Assembly: GCA_020050835.1 (NCBI GenBank)
Contig: JAGVKB010000072.1
Location: forward strand, 1 to 56,800
DNA from: Candidatus Obscuribacterales bacterium
GTDB taxonomy: Bacteria; Cyanobacteriota; Vampirovibrionia; Obscuribacterales; Obscuribacteraceae
DNA: 56,800 nt
Direction: 5' to 3'
Shown: positions 54,205 through 56,800 of the stretch, piece by piece
Layout: each line of letters begins with the position of its first letter
Numbering within the stretch: position 1 is the first letter of the stretch
Translations under genes and position numbers: made by a program
Notes under the pieces: generated by a model
What the model was told of the DNA's origin: nothing
What the model saw: the letters and a program-made list of their open reading frames with translations, nothing else
Database searches by the model: none

Positions 54205-54561
54205 TTAGCAAGTTCGCACGTACCACGACCGCAAGTCCTGATACGAGCGAATGGTGCTACCGCAATCGCGACACTGCGGAAAGAGCTCCTCCCAGCTATC
54301 GTGATTGATGGCATGTCCATACCGTTTGCACAGCCTGTTGCTTTGACAGACATGCATCATCGACCTGAAATCGCTGATAATTTCATTGACGCATCTTGAA
54401 ACGAGAACTCCAATCGGAACAGTTTTCTTTCGGTGCAAGACCAGATTCTTAAAGGCGGTCAAATCCTGTGCTGTGATGCGCTGCTTGCGCTCCTCATGGC
54501 GATTGCGAATGCCTGCTTTCCGCATCTCCGCACATTGTCTGACAAACGATTTCATGGACAT
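54205..54561 (-). CDS. small protein with C-terminal Cys/His module, paralogue of the protein at 15475-16116
   Basis: Product of 118 aa. Residues 28-112 align with the C-terminal part of the 213-aa protein: ITAQDLTAFK, then RLCKRYGH, SWEELFPQCRDCG and IRSYQDLR. Candidate ligands are Cys78, His83, Cys97 and Cys100 (C-x4-H-x13-C-x2-C). The N-terminus is short and basic. GGGG lies seven bases upstream of the ATG at 54561. Convergent with the response regulator gene, 10 bases apart. Function unknown. Confidence 0.7.
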   Translation of the reverse strand: MSMKSFVRQCAEMRKAGIRNRHEERKQRITAQDLTAFKNLVLHRKKTVPIGVLVSRCVNEIISDFRSMMHVCQSNRLCKRYGHAINHDSWEELFPQCRDCGSTIRSYQDLRSWYVRTC

Positions 54562-55235
54562 ACAATTACCCCAAGCGCACAACCAGCCTTTTGAATCCCG
54601 GTGAGGATTCTCTTGGGCGAAAGTATTCCAGAAAGTTGTAGAACAGACATTGAATATTCATGGCAAAACCATCGAATTTAGTGTTCACCGCAATCATCAT
54701 CGGCTGTGCTTTGCTCCAGCTGCGAGCACAACACAAGAATTAGCGCTAACTGCACCATAAGCTAAAGCAAGCGATCAGTGGGGATACTACGTTTGCGAGT
54801 TCCGACAAGCATCAGTCACAGCTCAGGAGCACAGGCTTCCCGGCCAGGAAGCCAGCAGACATTCGGCAGTGCGAATTCTGTCCATAGACGCGCTTCTTGC
54901 AAGCTTTTCCATATACCCTGCAAACTTGAAAGTTCTTGCTTTAACAAAGGATCTTTCATTACCTTGATCATAATTACTTTTCTTTTGAGATCGCCGAGAC
55001 CGCTGCAAGAGCTACCCACAAGCGTCAAACACCACGAGCAACCTGAAACTTCCCGACTTCGCTCGGAAAGTGATGCCACAGGCGTTTCGGAAGTCTCAAA
55101 CGAAAGCTAGTTATTGCGCCCCATTTCACCGGCTCGCTATGTAGCGCTCCGGTCCAAGAGCAAGACTGCACCAGCTTCTGTCACCACCGAAGCCAGTCTG
55201 GCTCTTTGTCGACGTTGCTCAGAAAGGAGCATGTC
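54562..55235. other. gene-free stretch before the secreted S41 protease gene
   Basis: About 670 bases between divergent genes; no supported reading frame and no clear hairpin. Promoters for both neighbours should lie here. Confidence 0.35.
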
Positions 55236-56621
55236 ATGACGAAGAAGATGCTGACCGCGATGTGCCTGTTGTTCTCCACCGGATTCCTCTTCGCCCAGGA
55301 CCATCAGCCTTCTCAACAGCCGCCGGCCCCGCCGCCCGCCGTCGAGAAGGAGAAGGCTCCCCAACCGCCCGAAAAGCTCGTCCCGCGCCTTCCGGACGTG
55401 CTGCCGCTGCCGGACTTCAAGTTCGAGCTACCCGAGCTGCCCCAACCGTCCGCCGAAGAGCTCAATCAGGAGTTCCTGGAGATCTGGCTGCACCTGGGGG
55501 TCCACTACTACAAGGACAGCAAGCTCAGCAAGTGGTCGGATCACCTCGACAAGCACAGGGGCAAGCTGAAAAAGCTGCCGGACCTGTATGCCGCCGTCGA
55601 CGAGATGGTGGCCAGCCTGGACGACCGCTGGACACGCTACATCCGGGCCGAAGATCTGATCAAGCAGCTGGACCGCGCGCACTCCAACCTGGTCGACCTG
55701 GGTCTGGCAGTGCTCGCCGGCAAGGACGGCTTACACCGGGTCGACGACCTCGTCTACGGTAGCGATGCTTACAAATCCGACCTGCGCCGGGGAGACGTCG
55801 TTGTCTCCGTCGGCGGCACCAAGTTGAAGGGACTGAGCAACGACAAGGTCGACGAACTGTTCTACGGCGCCGTCGGCACCGCGGTGGAGGTAGTCTTCAG
55901 CCATGACGGCAAGGAAGAGAAGGCGAACCTCACCTTCAAGAAACCGGTCAAACCGGTGGTCGAAGGAAGGCTGCTCGATGGCGGCGTCGCCTATCTGCGC
56001 CTGCCCAACGTGGCCAGCTTCGCGCTTTCGTTCGGGTTGCTCAGAGAGCTCGAGGCGGTCAAAAAGCAGACGAAGGATGGCGTCAAAGGCATCGTGCTGG
56101 ATCTGCGCGGCAATCCGGGCGGCGACTTTACGGTCTCCTACCAACTGGCGTCGCTGTTCCTGGAGAAGGGAGTTCTGGTCAACAGCTTCAAGCGTGAAGG
56201 AGTGATCAACAGCAACGAAACCAAGCAAGTCGTTCCGATGCCGTACAAGCTCACCGGCATGCTGTCCGGCGGGCAAGAGCTGCTGGAGCTGTTGCGATCG
56301 GCGCCGTTGGTGGTGCTCATCGACGAATGTAGCGCCAGCGGTGCCGAGGTCGTCGCCGGGGCGATCAAGGACAACAAGCGGGCCGTCCTGGTCGGTGAGA
56401 CCACCTGGGGCAAGGGCGTCGGCTATTCGCAGCGGGCCTTCAGCTTCGGCATGCTGCAGTGGACCAACCTGGAGTACAGCTCGCCGAACGGCTTCAAGCC
56501 CGACGGCAAGGGCATCGCTCCCGACAAGACCGTCGTTCGCCAGCGCGGCTCGACAACGGACGAGCAGCTGAAAGTCGCCTGCGCGGTGCTCAAGGAGGAG
56601 ATTCAGAAGCGCACGAAGTAA
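55236..56621 (+). CDS. secreted S41 family C-terminal processing peptidase
   Basis: Product of 461 aa. A signal peptide (MTKKMLTAMCLLFSTGFLFA) is followed by a Pro/Gln/Lys-rich linker (about 22-60), a PDZ domain (about 150-225) and the S41 domain. DLRGNPGGD is present, and catalytic Ser368 (SASGAE) and Lys393 (TWGKG) are 25 residues apart. It shares domain order with the membrane-anchored S41 protease at 8158-9609 but is exported. AAAGGAG lies seven bases before the ATG. A textbook terminator follows. Strong third-position C/G bias suggests high expression or a different origin. Confidence 0.93.
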   Translation: MTKKMLTAMCLLFSTGFLFAQDHQPSQQPPAPPPAVEKEKAPQPPEKLVPRLPDVLPLPDFKFELPELPQPSAEELNQEFLEIWLHLGVHYYKDSKLSKWSDHLDKHRGKLKKLPDLYAAVDEMVASLDDRWTRYIRAEDLIKQLDRAHSNLVDLGLAVLAGKDGLHRVDDLVYGSDAYKSDLRRGDVVVSVGGTKLKGLSNDKVDELFYGAVGTAVEVVFSHDGKEEKANLTFKKPVKPVVEGRLLDGGVAYLRLPNVASFALSFGLLRELEAVKKQTKDGVKGIVLDLRGNPGGDFTVSYQLASLFLEKGVLVNSFKREGVINSNETKQVVPMPYKLTGMLSGGQELLELLRSAPLVVLIDECSASGAEVVAGAIKDNKRAVLVGETTWGKGVGYSQRAFSFGMLQWTNLEYSSPNGFKPDGKGIAPDKTVVRQRGSTTDEQLKVACAVLKEEIQKRTK

Positions 56622-56640
56622 CCCTCATCTCCTCCGAGGG

Positions 56641-56671
56641 GGGGCACCGCTTTCGGTGCCCCTTCTTTTTT
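56641..56671 (+). terminator. intrinsic terminator of the secreted S41 protease gene
   Basis: GGGGCACCG (56641-56649) pairs perfectly with CGGTGCCCC (56654-56662) over a four-base loop, followed by TTCTTTTTT. Confidence 0.93.
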
Positions 56672-56800
56672 GAAATCTTTTCTATAGCCTCTAGTATAGA
56701 GTGTGTTCCCGGATTATTCATATTGGGTAGCAGTAGAGGCGGTGTTTTTTAACGAGGGAAGAGACGCTGAGCCGGTTTAATCTTTTTTGATCCAAGGCAA

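Overview
The window is bacterial chromosome of moderately high GC with about 47 supportable protein genes, no rRNA or tRNA that I can see, no CRISPR array and no insertion sequence. Most starts carry a clear AGGAG-type ribosome binding site, and these were used to trim several starts inward. The host is not settled. An adenosylcobalamin-dependent ribonucleotide reductase, a BtpA-family protein otherwise best known from cyanobacteria, RseP/FtsH membrane proteolysis, lipoproteins and many gene-free stretches of 0.4-0.9 kb would fit a non-photosynthetic relative of cyanobacteria (Melainabacteria/Vampirovibrionia) or another deep Gram-negative-type lineage. That placement is inference.

Layout. 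1-3.5 kb (minus strand): three small proteins and a ClC chloride channel with CBS domains. 4.1-7.2 kb: class II ribonucleotide reductase with a strong terminator. 7.4-9.6 kb (minus): a secreted protein and a membrane-anchored S41 protease. 10-10.9 kb: a DnaJ-like protein whose J-domain lacks HPD. 11.6-14.9 kb: a three-gene cassette comprising a calcineurin-like phosphoesterase with a histone-like basic N-tail, a HAD-like phosphatase sharing the same N-terminal start, and a paralogue of the phosphoesterase that has lost its metal ligands and carries a basic C-tail. Each of the three genes is followed by a strong hairpin. 15.5-16.1 kb: a small protein with a C-x4-H-x14-C-x2-C module. 16.4-19.6 kb: a cation/proton antiporter and a trypsin-fold protease.

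19.8-29.8 kb is a minus-strand block: malic enzyme (with an odd basic tail), a 4-TM holin-like protein, a single-ring Clp-type AAA+ ATPase, a cell-wall amidase, a ZIP metal transporter, and a four-gene von Willebrand factor A (Bat/Mxa-like) operon. 30.6-38 kb: a GNAT acetyltransferase, an HDAC-family deacetylase divergent from a lipoprotein with an internal duplication, a Rieske oxygenase, and a run of small unknown proteins. 39-40.6 kb: a protealysin-like M4 peptidase and a 2-TM protein. 40.8-47.2 kb (minus) is a membrane-proteostasis run: an unknown gene, an FtsH variant with about 87 extra residues, four small genes including a stand-alone RapZ C-terminal domain, and RseP. 47.9-56.6 kb: a BtpA-family protein, a DUF4388 protein, a small zinc-ribbon protein, prolyl-tRNA synthetase, an OmpR-type response regulator, a second copy of the Cys/His module protein, and a secreted S41 protease with a textbook terminator.

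The best leads for something undescribed are the phosphoesterase/HAD/pseudo-phosphoesterase cassette, the two-member Cys/His module family, the FtsH insertion, the HPD-less J-protein, and the frequent GC-rich hairpins without a U-tract at gene ends.
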